A stretch of DNA of 64,000 nt from Tateyamaria sp. ANG-S1 (GTDB lineage Bacteria > Pseudomonadota > Alphaproteobacteria > Rhodobacterales > Rhodobacteraceae): positions 682,001 to 746,000 of the forward strand of contig NZ_JWLL01000006.1 in NCBI RefSeq assembly GCF_000814025.1. The letters are read 5' to 3'. The position numbers and the translations under genes are program-made. The notes beneath the pieces are model-generated. The model did no database searches and had not been told where the DNA came from. It saw only the letters and a program-made list of their open reading frames with translations. Each line of letters starts with the position of its first letter. Position 1 is the first letter of the stretch. Positions 45,236 to 57,830 of the stretch are shown here, piece after piece.

Positions 45236-46111
45236 ATGGACAATCTGCGCGGTGCAGCCATCATGGTGCTGGCGATGCTCGGCTTCGCCATCGAGGACGC
45301 TGTGATCAAATTCCTCGCAGGCGCCTTGCCGGTCGGTCAGGTGATCGGGTTTCTCGGGATCGGCGGCACGCTGGTCTTTGCCATCATCGCCCGAATGCAG
45401 GGACAACGCTTGTGGGACCGCGCGTTCCTCACGCCCGCGATCATGATCCGCAACCTGGCAGAGGTGGTCGGGCTGATCGGGTTCGTCACCGCCCTTGCGC
45501 TGATCCCGCTGTCCACCGCCTCCGCCATCCTGCAAGCCGCCCCCCTGCTGGTGACGCTCGGCGCTGCCGTGTTTTTGGGCGAGGATGTGGGCTGGCGCCG
45601 CTGGGCCGCGATCTTCGTCGGCTTCTTCGGCGTGATGCTGATCATCAAACCGGGCACTGCAGCCTTCGACTGGAAGCTGCTTTTCGCCGTAGTGGGCGTA
45701 TTGGGCCTGGCCGCCCGCGATCTGGCCACTCGCCGAGTCCAGGCGAATGTCAGTTCGGTCCAACTGAGCTTCCTCGCCTTTCTGGTCGCCATCCCCGGCG
45801 CAGCGATTCTTCTGTATCTCGGCGGCGACCAGATCGTCGTACCAACCCAAGCGCAGCTTGGCCTGTTGCTTGCATCCGTGGCTATCGGATGCATCGCCTA
45901 TTTCGGGATCACCGTAGCCATGCGCGTGGGTGAGATCAGCTTTGTCACCCCGTTCCGCTACTCGCGCATGGTTTTTGCGTTGATCCTTGGCATGCTCGTC
46001 TTCAACGAACGCCCCGACGCGCTCACACTGCTTGGCGCAGCCATCATCATTCTGTCCGGCCTTTATACATTGTGGCGCGAGCAGATCAGGAAATCACCCA
46101 ATGCGGCGTAA
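45236..46111 (+). CDS. EamA-family (DMT) transporter
   Basis: 291 aa with about ten helices. 'AMLGFAIEDAVIKFLAG' begins repeat one, and 'GEISFVTPFRYSRMVFALILGMLVFNE' begins the last helices of repeat two (P-x-R-Y). It has the general shape of RhaT/S-adenosylmethionine-type DMT carriers common in Rhodobacterales. Substrate unknown. It is the third gene of the fur-NYN-transporter run. Confidence 0.91.
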   Translation: MDNLRGAAIMVLAMLGFAIEDAVIKFLAGALPVGQVIGFLGIGGTLVFAIIARMQGQRLWDRAFLTPAIMIRNLAEVVGLIGFVTALALIPLSTASAILQAAPLLVTLGAAVFLGEDVGWRRWAAIFVGFFGVMLIIKPGTAAFDWKLLFAVVGVLGLAARDLATRRVQANVSSVQLSFLAFLVAIPGAAILLYLGGDQIVVPTQAQLGLLLASVAIGCIAYFGITVAMRVGEISFVTPFRYSRMVFALILGMLVFNERPDALTLLGAAIIILSGLYTLWREQIRKSPNAA

Positions 46112-46127
46112 AAGAACTTGTTGTTAG

Positions 46128-48062
<1,935 letters not shown>

Positions 48063-48070
<8 letters not shown>

Positions 48071-48575
48071 CCTCACCATACGCCCGGCCGCGCCGTCCGA
48101 CATGGACGACATCGCCCGGCTCTGCTGGGCCTACCGCGCCCTTCTGATCGAGCGAGAGGCCGGGCTGCCGCCCATGACGGCCAAGTTCTATCCCGAAGAC
48201 ACCTATCGCGCCCTGATCGACGACCTTCCGCGCATCCACGCCCGCCCGCGCGGCGACATCCTGTTGGCAGAGATGGAGGGCACCGTCGTTGGATGCGCCA
48301 TGTACTACCCGCTTGCCCTCGACGGCGTGACCGAGATCAAGCGCGTCTATGTCGACCCCAGCGCGCGAGGCACCGGCGCAGGTCGCAAATTGATCGAAAC
48401 CACCATGGCCCACGCTCGTGCCGACGGCTACACCCGTATGGTCCTCGACACGATGGAACGACTAACTGAAGCCATCGCACTCTACGAGCGGCTGGGCTTC
48501 AAGCCCTGCGATCCCTACTACGACGTGCCGCCCGCCTTCCTGCCACACCTGCGCTACTATGAGCATCCGCTATGA
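48063..48575 (+). CDS. GNAT-family N-acetyltransferase
   Basis: 170 aa. 'IKRVYVDPSARGTGAGRKLI' is the acetyl-CoA binding turn and 'AIALYERLGFKPCDPYY' the C-terminal signature. It overlaps the DUF7002-like gene by 8 bp and the cupin gene by 4 bp, giving a tightly packed run after enolase. Confidence 0.9.
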
Positions 48576-48994
48576 CCGCCGACGACATCATCGCCCACCT
48601 GCACCTGCAACCGCATCCCGAAGGCGGCCACTACCGCCAAACCTGGGTGGCCGAGAACGCGGGCCGCCCAACAGGCACCTGCATCTACTTCCTTCTGAAA
48701 GCGGGCGAAGCCAGCCACTGGCACAAGGTCGATGCCACCGAAATCTGGCTCTACCACGCAGGCGCCCCGCTCATTCTGTCGATGAGCGCCAGCGAAGAGA
48801 CCCCCGCGAAGGACCACCTCCTGACCCCGGACCTGACCCAAGGCGCACCGCAACTCATTGTCCCCGAACACCACTGGCAAGCCGCGCGGACTACAGGTGA
48901 CTACACGCTCGTCAGCTGCACCGTGTCCCCCGGCTTCCAGTTCGAGGGGTTCACGCTCGCACCTGAAGGCTTCGATATCCCTAGGGGTAGCTGA
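48572..48994 (+). CDS. Cupin, DUF985 family
   Basis: 140 aa, a single RmlC-like cupin. '[12 protein letters not shown]' at the start is the DUF985 hallmark, and '[17 protein letters not shown]' gives the metal-binding histidines. '[17 protein letters not shown]' closes the barrel. Catalysis is unproven for the family. Its 3' end overlaps the convergent anmK by 14 bp. Confidence 0.9.
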   Translation: MTADDIIAHLHLQPHPEGGHYRQTWVAENAGRPTGTCIYFLLKAGEASHWHKVDATEIWLYHAGAPLILSMSASEETPAKDHLLTPDLTQGAPQLIVPEHHWQAARTTGDYTLVSCTVSPGFQFEGFTLAPEGFDIPRGS

Positions 48995-50084
48995 CGGTGC
49001 CACCGCCCACCGCGGCCCGCACCCCAGTCGTCCCCGGACAAGACGTCGGCAACCCGCGCGCCACCCGCACGGCGAGATAGGCAAAGGCCTGCGCCTCCAG
49101 CATATCACCGTCCAGCCCGACATCTTCGACGGGTCGGACCGGACAGTCCAAAGACACCTCCAGCATCCGCATCAACACGGGATTGTGCCGCCCGCCTCCC
49201 GTCACCAGCACTTGCGACGGCGGAGACGGACAATGCTGCATGGCCTCCGCCACACCTGCCGCGCACATCGCCGTTAGCGTCGCTGCGGCATCCGCATCGC
49301 TCAACTCTTGGACCAGCCCCACCATCTCGGCAAAGTCGTTCCGATCCAGAGACTTCGGCGGCATCCGTGCAAAATACGGCTCGGCCAAGAACAACTCCAG
49401 CGCCCCTGTCTCCACCGTGCCCGACGCCGCAATGCGCCCACCCTCGTCAAAGGGCACGTCGCGCCGCACCTGCACCAGATCATTCACCGGCGCGTTGGCA
49501 GGCCCGGTGTCAAAGGCCAACAGCGCCCCTTCTTCCTCGGGCCGCTCCGCACTCGGATCGACCCAAGTCAAATTCCCCACACCGCCAAGGTTCAGAAACG
49601 CCACCGGACCCGTCGCCTTCATCCACTTTGCACAGGCGAAGTGAAAAAACGGGGCCAAGGGTGCGCCCTCGCCCCCCAACTCCACATCCGCACTGCGGAA
49701 ATCCCAAACGACAGGGCGGTCAAGCGCACGCGCCAAGACCGCCCCATCGCCCAATTGCAAGGTGCCTTGCATCCGAGGTGCATGGGCCACGGTCTGTCCG
49801 TGAAACCCAACCAGATCAATGCCCTCAAAGCCGGACAGCAACGCCTCATGGACGGCCATCACAACCTCAGTCGCAGGCTCCAACGTTGGCCCGGACCAAT
49901 GCCCGAGAGCCGCGCGCAACGCCGCGCGCTCCTCTTCCGAATACTCCCGATACCCGTGCGGCCCAAACCCGTGGATCGAAACACCATCGGTCTGCAACAC
50001 CGCCGCATCGACCCCGTCCAAAGACGTGCCCGACATCGCCCCAAGGGCGGTTATGACCGCCCCTTTCTCTTTGACCTTATCCAT
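48981..50084 (-). CDS. anmK: Anhydro-N-acetylmuramic acid kinase
   Basis: Phosphorylates and opens 1,6-anhydroMurNAc in peptidoglycan recycling, 367 aa. '[15 protein letters not shown]' is the ATP loop, and '[11 protein letters not shown]' and '[12 protein letters not shown]' are family blocks. Catalytic Asp is in '[12 protein letters not shown]', and '[14 protein letters not shown]' is near the end. It is divergent from tyrS, with 64 bp between them. Confidence 0.95.
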   Translation of the reverse strand: MDKVKEKGAVITALGAMSGTSLDGVDAAVLQTDGVSIHGFGPHGYREYSEEERAALRAALGHWSGPTLEPATEVVMAVHEALLSGFEGIDLVGFHGQTVAHAPRMQGTLQLGDGAVLARALDRPVVWDFRSADVELGGEGAPLAPFFHFACAKWMKATGPVAFLNLGGVGNLTWVDPSAERPEEEGALLAFDTGPANAPVNDLVQVRRDVPFDEGGRIAASGTVETGALELFLAEPYFARMPPKSLDRNDFAEMVGLVQELSDADAAATLTAMCAAGVAEAMQHCPSPPSQVLVTGGGRHNPVLMRMLEVSLDCPVRPVEDVGLDGDMLEAQAFAYLAVRVARGLPTSCPGTTGVRAAVGGGTVSYP

Positions 50085-50148
50085 GGCCTTTTCCTTTGCC
50101 CGTCCCCCGCTTATAGACTGCGCCGGAGCCGTTCCAAGGACAAGCCTA

Positions 50149-51390
50149 ATGACCTACACCCCCCGATCCGATTTTGTGCACGTGATGCAAAGCCGCGGGT
50201 TCCTGGCCGATTGTACCGACATGCAGTCGCTGGACGAAGCGCTGCTGGTTCCGGGGCAAACGGCCTATATCGGCTTTGACGCAACGGCCAAGTCGCTGCA
50301 CGTGGGCTCGCTCATCCAGATCATGATGCTGCGCTGGTTCCAAAAGACTGGGCACAAACCCATCACACTTATGGGCGGCGGCACGACCAAGGTGGGCGAC
50401 CCCTCCTTCCGCGCCGACGAACGCCCACTGCTTGGCCCCGAACAGATCGACGCCAATATCGCGGGCATCAAACAGGTCTTCTCCGCTTACATCGACTACG
50501 ATTCAGGCGCGCAGATGCTGAACAATGCCGAGTGGCTCGACGATCTGAACTACCTTGATTTCCTGCGCGACATCGGGCGGCACTTCTCGATCAACCGGAT
50601 GCTGTCCTTCGAGAGTGTAAAATCCCGCCTCGATCGCGAACAGTCGCTGTCCTTCCTCGAATTCAACTACATGATCCTGCAAGCCTACGACTTCATGGAG
50701 TTGAACCGCCGCTACGGCTGCATCCTGCAAATGGGCGGCAGTGACCAATGGGGAAACATCGTCAACGGAATCGACCTCACCCGCCGCGTGATCCAGAAAG
50801 AGGTGTTCGGCCTGACCTCGCCGCTTTTGGAGACCTCCGACGGCAAGAAGATGGGCAAGTCCCAGTCTGGTGCCGTGTGGCTGAACGCGGAAATGCTGTC
50901 GCCGTACGAGTTCTGGCAGTTCTGGCGCAACACCACGGACGCCGATGTGGGTCGCTTCCTAAAGCTCTACACAGAATTGCCACTGGATGAATGCGACCGT
51001 CTTGGCGCGCTGCAAGGCTCCGAGATCAACGAAGCCAAGGCACACCTCGCGACAGAGGTCACGACCCTTCTGCACGGTTCTGAGGCGGCCGCAGCGGCGG
51101 CAGAGACCGCGCGCGAAGTCTTTGAAAAGGGCGGCGTCGGAGACGACCTGCCCACACTGACGCTCTCGGCAGATGATGTGGGCGACGGCATCTCCATCGT
51201 TCAGTTAATCGTCAAATCCGGCCTCGCCGCATCGGGTAAGGAAGCCAAGCGGCTCATTGCCGAAGGCGGCGCCAAGATGAACGACGTGCCCCTGACCGAA
51301 GCCGGAACAATGATCGACGCATTAACACTTTCGGAGCCAATCAAGCTCTCCGCAGGCAAAAAGCGCCACGCATTGGTCCAAATCGGTTAA
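50149..51390 (+). CDS. tyrS: Tyrosyl-tRNA synthetase
   Basis: A 413-aa class I synthetase. The HIGH equivalent is 'LHVGS' in '[17 protein letters not shown]', and the KMSKS loop is 'KKMGKSQSG'. '[13 protein letters not shown]' is the tyrosine pocket. A C-terminal S4 domain ('[17 protein letters not shown]') binds tRNA. The ATG at 50149 begins [10 protein letters not shown]. The long frame upstream is antisense to anmK. Confidence 0.97.
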   Translation: MTYTPRSDFVHVMQSRGFLADCTDMQSLDEALLVPGQTAYIGFDATAKSLHVGSLIQIMMLRWFQKTGHKPITLMGGGTTKVGDPSFRADERPLLGPEQIDANIAGIKQVFSAYIDYDSGAQMLNNAEWLDDLNYLDFLRDIGRHFSINRMLSFESVKSRLDREQSLSFLEFNYMILQAYDFMELNRRYGCILQMGGSDQWGNIVNGIDLTRRVIQKEVFGLTSPLLETSDGKKMGKSQSGAVWLNAEMLSPYEFWQFWRNTTDADVGRFLKLYTELPLDECDRLGALQGSEINEAKAHLATEVTTLLHGSEAAAAAAETAREVFEKGGVGDDLPTLTLSADDVGDGISIVQLIVKSGLAASGKEAKRLIAEGGAKMNDVPLTEAGTMIDALTLSEPIKLSAGKKRHALVQIG

Positions 51391-51395
51391 TCTTG

Positions 51396-51432
51396 GACCG
51401 TACGGTCAAATCTGTCCCCGCGGGGACAGATT
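51396..51432. terminator. Two perfect palindromes between convergent tyrS and lpxB
   Basis: A 12-bp palindrome GACCGTACGGTC (51396-51407) is followed by a 24-bp perfect palindrome (51409-51432, arms AATCTGTCCCCG and CGGGGACAGATT). The right arm includes part of the lpxB stop codon. No U-run follows on either strand, so it may work as a bidirectional stop or be a dispersed palindromic repeat. Confidence 0.55.
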
Positions 51433-52597
51433 ACCCCAACCGCATCAAAATCGCCCGCGCCGCGCGCACGCCCGGGTCGGCGCCACCGCGCCCGAGCAGG
51501 TCCATGGTCAGTTCCATCGCGTCCCGCTGTGCCGATGGATCGGCCAGCAGGCCCTCCATCGCGCGCACCACGTTGTCGACGCTGAAATCCTTGCCCACCA
51601 CCTCGGGCACCACGCGGGTCTCCGAAACATGGTTTATCAGGCTCCCGGTGTCGGTCGTAACCATCCGGCTGATGATAGCACGGCTGAGCCAATGCAGATC
51701 ATAGGCGCTGACCATCGGCGTGCCCGCCGCCGCAAGCTCCAATGAGACGGTTCCGGAGGTCGCAAGCGCCACATCCGCCGCCGCGAAGGCGATCCGCTTT
51801 TCAGTGGCGGCAGCATCAGGATCCTGTCCCGTCGGATCCAGCACCAAGGGCTGGACAGGCCATTGAGAGACCGCATCGCGGACCAGTGGCGCAACCGCAC
51901 CCGCAGCAGGCAGCACCAGCTTAATCTTTGGCCTGTCCTGCGCCAGTTGCCACAGCGCCGCCCCAAATGTCGGGGCCATCCGCTTGATCTCTCCGCGCCG
52001 CGACCCCGGCAGGACAAGCAGCAGCGGATCGGCATCGCGCAGTTCGTGCCGCGCCTTGAACGCTGCAACCTCTGCCACACTGGCGCGGGGCACTGTGGCC
52101 GCCGGATGGCCTACGAAGTCGCACGCCATGCCCTCGGCCTCCATAAAGGGTGGCTCAAACGGAAACAGCGCCAGCACATGGTCTATCATGGCTGCCATCT
52201 TCTTGGCCCGACCCGGCCGCCATGCCCACACGGTGGGTGCCACGTAGTGCACGGTGCGAATGTCGGACGCGGCCTTGACCAGCTTTGCGACACGCAGCGA
52301 AAAGTCGGGGCTGTCGATGGTAATCAGAACGTCCGGTTTCTGGTCAATGACAGCCTGCGCCGTCTCGGCAATCCGACGCTTCAAATGGCGGTATTTCGGC
52401 AGCACCTCTGCAATGCCCATGACGCTGAGTTCCGACATGTCAAACCGGCTCACCAGCCCCTGCGCCTGCATCAGCGGACCACCAATGCCGTCAAAGCTGA
52501 CCTCTCGCGCCTCTTTCTTGAGCCCGGCCAGCAATGCCCCGCCAAGAGCGTCGCCCGACGGCTCGCCCGCCACAACAAAAACCCTTAGCGCACCCAC
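51431..52597 (-). CDS. lpxB: Lipid-A-disaccharide synthase
   Basis: Glycosyltransferase that joins UDP-diacylglucosamine and lipid X, 388 aa. 'VAGEPSGDALGGALL', 'MGIAEVLPKY', 'SPDFSLRVAK', 'YVAPTVWAWRPGRA' and 'ATSGTVSLELAAAGTPM' are family blocks. The start is a GTG at 52597 inside the last codons of lpxI (13-bp overlap). It is the last gene of the envelope operon. Confidence 0.96.
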   Translation of the reverse strand: MGALRVFVVAGEPSGDALGGALLAGLKKEAREVSFDGIGGPLMQAQGLVSRFDMSELSVMGIAEVLPKYRHLKRRIAETAQAVIDQKPDVLITIDSPDFSLRVAKLVKAASDIRTVHYVAPTVWAWRPGRAKKMAAMIDHVLALFPFEPPFMEAEGMACDFVGHPAATVPRASVAEVAAFKARHELRDADPLLLVLPGSRRGEIKRMAPTFGAALWQLAQDRPKIKLVLPAAGAVAPLVRDAVSQWPVQPLVLDPTGQDPDAAATEKRIAFAAADVALATSGTVSLELAAAGTPMVSAYDLHWLSRAIISRMVTTDTGSLINHVSETRVVPEVVGKDFSVDNVVRAMEGLLADPSAQRDAMELTMDLLGRGGADPGVRAARAILMRLG

Positions 52598-53484
52598 AAA
52601 AACAGCCCCGCCTCATCCAGACGTCGCACAACCTCGTCCCGGTCCAGCACCATGACACCCTCCGCCTCCAGCACAAGCCCATCCAACCGCGCCGCAATCG
52701 CGGCACTTGCCGTGCTCGGACCGATGGTCGGCAGGTCGATCCTTCGGTCTTGTCCAGGTTTGGGGGCTTTGAAAAAGACACCACCGCTGGCTTGCGCCCG
52801 CGCTTCGGCCACGGGGCCAGACAGCCAGTCGGCGGCGTCGTCCAGCATGTCACCGACAAAGTCCATCGCGGCGGCAAACGGATCGTCACCCGCGGGTGGC
52901 ATCGGTTTGACCGGCTTATCAAGCAACCCACGCAGCATGGCGTCTGTGCCCCGCGCATCCTCGCGCGCGATCACCTGACCGGCGCGGATCACGCAGGACT
53001 GCCCCTCATCGGCGCGGCCCTGCTCGACCGAGACTTGCTGGGCTGCCTTCACCTGCATGTCGATGTCATCCGGCACGGGCGTCCTAGTCAACACACCCGG
53101 GAGCGGCAGCAACTCGGGCACCAACTCATGCGCGCCGCGCACCGCCATATCCCGCGCTTCAAAGAGCGCAATGACAGCGCGCAGTGCGGCATCTTCGCCC
53201 GCTTTCACGGCCTTTGCGATCGCGGGCACAAGCGGCATCGTACGGGCATCAAGGCGCAAGGGATTGAAACCGGGGCGCTGGATGGCCCCGCAAAAGCAGA
53301 CGTCTGTCACGCCGCGCTGCCGGAGCGTGTGGAGCAGCGTTCCGATGGTTTCGATCCGAAACCTGAGGTCGACGTCAAGACCGTCCGGCGCGTGGCCTTC
53401 GAGCGCACAAACAAGAGGTGGTGACGATTGCGCGCCTGCAACAGTAGCGGGGAGCGCGCCTGTTCCCGTGATCAGCGCCAGCAT
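52585..53484 (-). CDS. lpxI: UDP-2,3-diacylglucosamine diphosphatase LpxI
   Basis: The alphaproteobacterial replacement for LpxH, cleaving UDP-diacylglucosamine to lipid X and UMP. It is 299 aa. 'GCVTDVCF'-like 'GVTDVCFCGAIQRP' in the N-terminal domain and 'RGTDAML' and 'DLPTIGPSTA' in the C-terminal catalytic domain match the DUF1009/LpxI family. ATG 53484 overlaps the lpxA stop (TGATG), and a GTG one codon earlier is possible. Confidence 0.94.
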   Translation of the reverse strand: MLALITGTGALPATVAGAQSSPPLVCALEGHAPDGLDVDLRFRIETIGTLLHTLRQRGVTDVCFCGAIQRPGFNPLRLDARTMPLVPAIAKAVKAGEDAALRAVIALFEARDMAVRGAHELVPELLPLPGVLTRTPVPDDIDMQVKAAQQVSVEQGRADEGQSCVIRAGQVIAREDARGTDAMLRGLLDKPVKPMPPAGDDPFAAAMDFVGDMLDDAADWLSGPVAEARAQASGGVFFKAPKPGQDRRIDLPTIGPSTASAAIAARLDGLVLEAEGVMVLDRDEVVRRLDEAGLFLWVR

Positions 53485-54272
53485 CACCGGGGCGTCAGGA
53501 ACGACCGGTCGCTGTCGCCCATCACGAACGCCACGATCTCGCGCACATATGCGCTGTCGGTTTCCTTGCCCAACCGCTCGGCGCGGTCGTGAAACGTGCC
53601 CTCGCCTTGTGCCAGCATCTGGAACGCCGCGCGCAGCGCGGTGATGTCGCTGCGTGCCACGCCCTTGCGTTTCAAACCAACAAGGTTGAGACCATCAAGG
53701 TCCCCACGGGGTGCCTGTACGAGACCGTATGGTATGACGTCATTCGTCACCATGGTCACCGCACCGATGATCGCACCTTTACCGATGCGCACAAACTGGT
53801 GGATGCCCGACAAGCCGCCCACAATCACGTCATCTTCAATGATGCAGTGCCCCGCCACCGCGGCAGAGTTCACGACGATTACGCGGTCGCCGACATGGGC
53901 GTCGTGCGCGATATGGCATCCGGCCATAAACAAGCCGTCATCCCCGATCCGCGTGACGCCCCCGCCGCCTTCGGTGCCGCCGTTCATAGTCACATGCTCG
54001 CGGATACGGTTGCGTTTACCGATTACAAGGCGACTGGTCTCGCCCTTGAACTTGAGGTCCTGCGGCACTTCACCGATCACGGCAAAGGAGAAGATGGTTG
54101 TTCCCTCGCCCACATCGGTCTGACCGGTGACGACCACATGGCTTTTCAGCACCACGTCAGGTCCGATCACGACATCCGGGCCGACGACGCAAAACGGCCC
54201 TATCGTGGCTGTCGGATCAATCTGCGCGCCCGGCTCAATGACGGCGGACGGATGCACGCCTGCGCTGCTCAT
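53484..54272 (-). CDS. lpxA: UDP-N-acetylglucosamine acyltransferase
   Basis: First enzyme of lipid A synthesis, 262 aa. The left-handed beta-helix is shown by many hexapeptide repeats ('[21 protein letters not shown]'), and the catalytic His is in '[14 protein letters not shown]'. The helical C-terminal domain is present. It overlaps fabZ by 4 bp and lpxI by 1-3 bp. Confidence 0.96.
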   Translation of the reverse strand: MSSAGVHPSAVIEPGAQIDPTATIGPFCVVGPDVVIGPDVVLKSHVVVTGQTDVGEGTTIFSFAVIGEVPQDLKFKGETSRLVIGKRNRIREHVTMNGGTEGGGGVTRIGDDGLFMAGCHIAHDAHVGDRVIVVNSAAVAGHCIIEDDVIVGGLSGIHQFVRIGKGAIIGAVTMVTNDVIPYGLVQAPRGDLDGLNLVGLKRKGVARSDITALRAAFQMLAQGEGTFHDRAERLGKETDSAYVREIVAFVMGDSDRSFLTPR

Positions 54273-54733
54273 GCTTTGGGGATGTCCATCATGGCTGTAA
54301 ATTCAACCTCGCACGCCATTTCGCCTTCAACCTCTGCCACGCCGGCGAACTTCCAGACCTTGGCGCCGGGTTTGCCGCGAGTTGTTGTCAACTTCAACTC
54401 TAGCACATCGCCGGGCACGACCATACGGCGGAATTTGCACTTGTCGATGGACATGAAGTAGACCAGCAGCTCTTTGTCGGCCAGATCAAGCGCAACACCC
54501 ACCATCACGGCTGCGGTCTGTGCCATCGCCTCGACAATAGTGACGCCGGGCATAATCGGATGGCCAGGGAAATGGCCCTGAAAATGCGGCTCGTTCATGG
54601 TGACATTCTTGATGCCGGTGGCACTGGCGTGGCCGTCGATGTCGATCACCTTGTCCACCAGCAGGAACGGGTAGCGATGCGGGATAATCCGCTGGATCAG
54701 GCCGATATCAGCGGTTTTCAGTTCGGAAGTCAT
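54269..54733 (-). CDS. fabZ: 3-hydroxyacyl-ACP dehydratase FabZ
   Basis: A 154-aa hotdog dehydratase of fatty acid elongation. '[13 protein letters not shown]' at the start and the active-site '[15 protein letters not shown]' (His) and '[10 protein letters not shown]' (Glu) are intact. ATG 54733 matches family starts, although the frame continues upstream to 54796. Coupling to lpxA is usual, since both use hydroxyacyl-ACP. Confidence 0.96.
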   Translation of the reverse strand: MTSELKTADIGLIQRIIPHRYPFLLVDKVIDIDGHASATGIKNVTMNEPHFQGHFPGHPIMPGVTIVEAMAQTAAVMVGVALDLADKELLVYFMSIDKCKFRRMVVPGDVLELKLTTTRGKPGAKVWKFAGVAEVEGEMACEVEFTAMMDIPKA

Positions 54734-54802
54734 GCGGTGCTCGGCCCTTTTATCATTGGTCTGTTTTTGCCTAGCAAGAGCGGCGCAGGCCCGCAAGCGC
54801 GC

Positions 54803-55342
54803 CTATTGCTGCGCGTCGTCATCGCCCAGGCTCGCGTCCATGCGTTCAATTGCCAGATCGGTGATATCGATGGCGTTGGCACTGACGTAGACACTACGCT
54901 GTTCAAGGATCACGGCAGCCCCTGTGTCGCGCATGATCTCTTCTAGGACAGGCGCGGCTGAGGCCAGGAACCGATCCCGGTTCTGTTCCAGCAAGTCGGC
55001 AATTTCCCGGCTTTGCTCATCGCGATCACGGCGGATGGCTTCCACCCGGGCGTCAAATGCGTCTGCAAGAGCGCGAAACGCCTCTGGTGCCATATCGGAG
55101 CGCTGATCTGTCAGCGCCTGCTCTTCGGCTTCAAGCTCGGCCTCGATGCGGCGGTTGTCTTCGGACAGCGCGGACGTTCGCGCCTCGATCTCGTTCAATA
55201 CCCGGCGCCCAAAGACGCTTTCGCGGTAAAACCGTTCGCTGTCTATTGTCAGGATTGGACTGCGCACGTCCTGCGCCGGAGATGCCGTGGCCCATGACAG
55301 GGCCACAAGCAAGACGGCAAGGGCGCGCGCAAGCCTGCCCAT
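54803..55342 (-). CDS. skp: OmpH/Skp-family periplasmic chaperone
   Basis: 179 aa with a signal peptide ('LAVLLVALSWATASPAQD', cut near residue 24). A long Glu/Arg-rich coiled-coil arm spans about residues 50-125, and a beta segment with 'VILEQRSVYVSANAIDIT' follows. This is the jellyfish-shaped Skp layout that holds unfolded barrel proteins. The gene begins 4 bp after the bamA stop. Confidence 0.92.
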   Translation of the reverse strand: MGRLARALAVLLVALSWATASPAQDVRSPILTIDSERFYRESVFGRRVLNEIEARTSALSEDNRRIEAELEAEEQALTDQRSDMAPEAFRALADAFDARVEAIRRDRDEQSREIADLLEQNRDRFLASAAPVLEEIMRDTGAAVILEQRSVYVSANAIDITDLAIERMDASLGDDDAQQ

Positions 55343-55346
55343 CTGG

Positions 55347-57701
55347 TCAGAATGTGGTCGAGATGGTCAGGTCGAAGCTTTGCTCGCGGTCAAATTCTTC
55401 CTTCTCGAGCGCGTTCGAGAAGTTCAGACGAAGCGGACCGATGGCCGTGTCCCACAGGATCGAGAACCCAATCACGTGGCGGAAAGACCCACCCTCACCC
55501 ACGACGTTGCCGCCGGACAGGTCGACAGAGTCGAGATCCCACAGGTTGCCCACATCGTAGAAGAGGCCACCGCGGATCCCCAACTCTTCGGGCAAGCCGA
55601 GGGGGAATTCCGCCTCGAACCGTGCCGCGACAAAGATGTTGCCGCCAAGTGGATCAGGATCTTCGCCAGGGGTGTTCAAATCGCGGGGACCGATGCCGCC
55701 CGGTTCGAACCCGCGGATGATGTTAGGACCCAAGATAAAGCGGTCAACGGTGCGGTTGGTGCCACCGTTCCAGGCCAGGTATCCCGCTTCGAGAGACGCC
55801 CGCAGCGTCACCTCTTCGTTGAAGGCCAGCCGCTGGCCGACAATGCGCCCACGGGTGCGGATGAATTCTGCATCGCCACCGACGCCTGCAAAGTCCTGGG
55901 AAAACTCGAACAGCACGCCCGCATTGGGGTTCAGGCCTCCCTCGCGCGTGTCGTAGGTGTAGGTGTAGCCAATAGAAGACGCCACCTGCTCCCCAGCGTC
56001 GATCTCACGCTGAACGATAGTGCCATTGGTAATAGGGTCGCGCGCAATCTGTTCGTTGGCGGAGTAGTTGTAGTTGAGCTGAAGCCGCGCCCGTTCGCTG
56101 ACAGGAAAGGTCAGGCTGGGACGGAATACGAGGGATTCCGTGTCGTAGTTTGCAAAGCTCGAGTCCGTCTCGCTGTATTGCAGGTTCAAGCCAAAGGCGA
56201 CATTGCGACCCAGGAACGCTGGTTCAACGAAGGTGATGCCATATTGTTCGGATTCTTCGGCTGTTGAAAAGTTAAAGCCCAGCGTCTGTCCGCGACCCAA
56301 GAAATTGCGTTCCGTGAAGCTGACGATCAGTCCGAAGCCGTCATCCTGCGAGAACGCGCCACCAAAGTTCAGGGAGCCGGTTGGCTGTTCTTCAACGTCG
56401 ACGTCAATTACCACCTGCTCGGGCGTCGATCCCTCGCGTGCGTTGACGTCGGCGACGGAAAAATAGCCAAGTGCACGGATACGCTCTGCCGCGTCGCGGA
56501 TTTCGCGGGGGTTGAAGGGGTCCCCTTCAGCCACGCGGAACTGGCGGCGGATCACACGATCAAGGGTAGTGGTGTTTCCTTCGACGTCGATACGCTCAAC
56601 AAAAACGCGCGGGCCGCGGCTGATCACGAATTCGACGTCCAGAGTGAGTTCGCGATCATTGCGTACGATGCGCGGTTCGACCCGCAGAAAGTCAACGCCG
56701 TCGCGCTGGCCCTGACGCTCCAACCTGGTGATTTCGTTTTCTACAAGCGTGGGCGAATAGATCACGCCCGGACGCACCCTGATCAATTCTTGGTAGGCGT
56801 CACCATCCACCGATGGAATTTCGCTGGTCACGGAAATGTCACCAAAGGAGAATTGCTGTCCTTCCTGCACGTTGAAGGTGAGGAAGAAGCCGTCACGCTC
56901 TTCTGTCAGCTGTGCGTTGGTGCTGACGATCCGGAAATCCACGTAGCCCCGTGAGTTATAGAAGTCGGTCAGGACCTGGCGGTCGAACTGGATACGATCC
57001 TCAACCAGCGTGTCCGTCTGGATCAAAGTTCGTAAAAAGCCCGCCTGTTTCGTGTCGAGCACACGACGCAGACGGCGGTCGGAATAGACGCGGTTGCCGA
57101 CGAAGCTGATCCGCTCCACCTCGACTACATCGCCCTCGAATACTTCAAAGACGAGGTCCACGCGGTTGTCCGAACGCCGAATGATGCGCGGCGTGACACG
57201 CGCCGCAACGCGACCCTGGGTGCTGTAGGCTTCGGCGATTGCACTTGCGTCGCGCTCGGCCTGGGCGGGCGAGAACACGCGGCGTTCCTGGCTTTGCACG
57301 GTGGCTGCCAGCGCCTCGTCATCGACGCGGCGGTTGCCTTCGTAGGAGATGCGATTGATCGTCGGGAATTCCGCTACGGTGATCAGCAGCGTGCTGCCTT
57401 GCGCCGCGACGGACACGGTTTCGAACAAACCGCTGTTTTCCAGGTTCTGGCGCGCGGCGTTGACCTGGCCCGCGGTCAGCGTCTGGCCCGGTGCGATTCC
57501 TGCGCGTGCGATCACCGCGGCGTCGCCAACCCGCTGATTGCCGTCCACGACAATGCGCGAAAACTGAAAGCTCTGCGCCTGCGCCGGGGCCATTGAGGCC
57601 ACCCAAGACACTGACACCAGTGCGAAAATTGCTGCTCTAAAAAACGCCTTGCGCCCGCACTGTTGTGCCTGCGCGATTACGCCCCTCAACCCCAGTCCCA
57701 T
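55347..57701 (-). CDS. bamA: Outer membrane protein assembly factor BamA
   Basis: 784 aa. A signal peptide ends at 'SMAPAQAQSF', then five POTRA repeats follow (roughly residues 40-430), then the Omp85 barrel ('GGAFSQDDGFGLIVSFTERNFLGRGQ', and the 'IRGF' motif in 'NIIRGFEPGG'). The last residues 'SFDLTISTTF' end in Phe, the usual barrel signal. ATG 57701 is chosen, since upstream residues are not conserved. It is essential for barrel insertion. Confidence 0.96.
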   Translation of the reverse strand: MGLGLRGVIAQAQQCGRKAFFRAAIFALVSVSWVASMAPAQAQSFQFSRIVVDGNQRVGDAAVIARAGIAPGQTLTAGQVNAARQNLENSGLFETVSVAAQGSTLLITVAEFPTINRISYEGNRRVDDEALAATVQSQERRVFSPAQAERDASAIAEAYSTQGRVAARVTPRIIRRSDNRVDLVFEVFEGDVVEVERISFVGNRVYSDRRLRRVLDTKQAGFLRTLIQTDTLVEDRIQFDRQVLTDFYNSRGYVDFRIVSTNAQLTEERDGFFLTFNVQEGQQFSFGDISVTSEIPSVDGDAYQELIRVRPGVIYSPTLVENEITRLERQGQRDGVDFLRVEPRIVRNDRELTLDVEFVISRGPRVFVERIDVEGNTTTLDRVIRRQFRVAEGDPFNPREIRDAAERIRALGYFSVADVNAREGSTPEQVVIDVDVEEQPTGSLNFGGAFSQDDGFGLIVSFTERNFLGRGQTLGFNFSTAEESEQYGITFVEPAFLGRNVAFGLNLQYSETDSSFANYDTESLVFRPSLTFPVSERARLQLNYNYSANEQIARDPITNGTIVQREIDAGEQVASSIGYTYTYDTREGGLNPNAGVLFEFSQDFAGVGGDAEFIRTRGRIVGQRLAFNEEVTLRASLEAGYLAWNGGTNRTVDRFILGPNIIRGFEPGGIGPRDLNTPGEDPDPLGGNIFVAARFEAEFPLGLPEELGIRGGLFYDVGNLWDLDSVDLSGGNVVGEGGSFRHVIGFSILWDTAIGPLRLNFSNALEKEEFDREQSFDLTISTTF

Positions 57702-57830
57702 GGTTTTGCCCCACGTGTTCAGACATCCAATACTGACGTGAGTAACGGCATTGCGAGGTGTTGTCAAAAGCGCAAAACCCCGTGGATCATCACGAGGCAG
57801 GTAGCACATCTTGTGGATTAGTGGCGGTGG

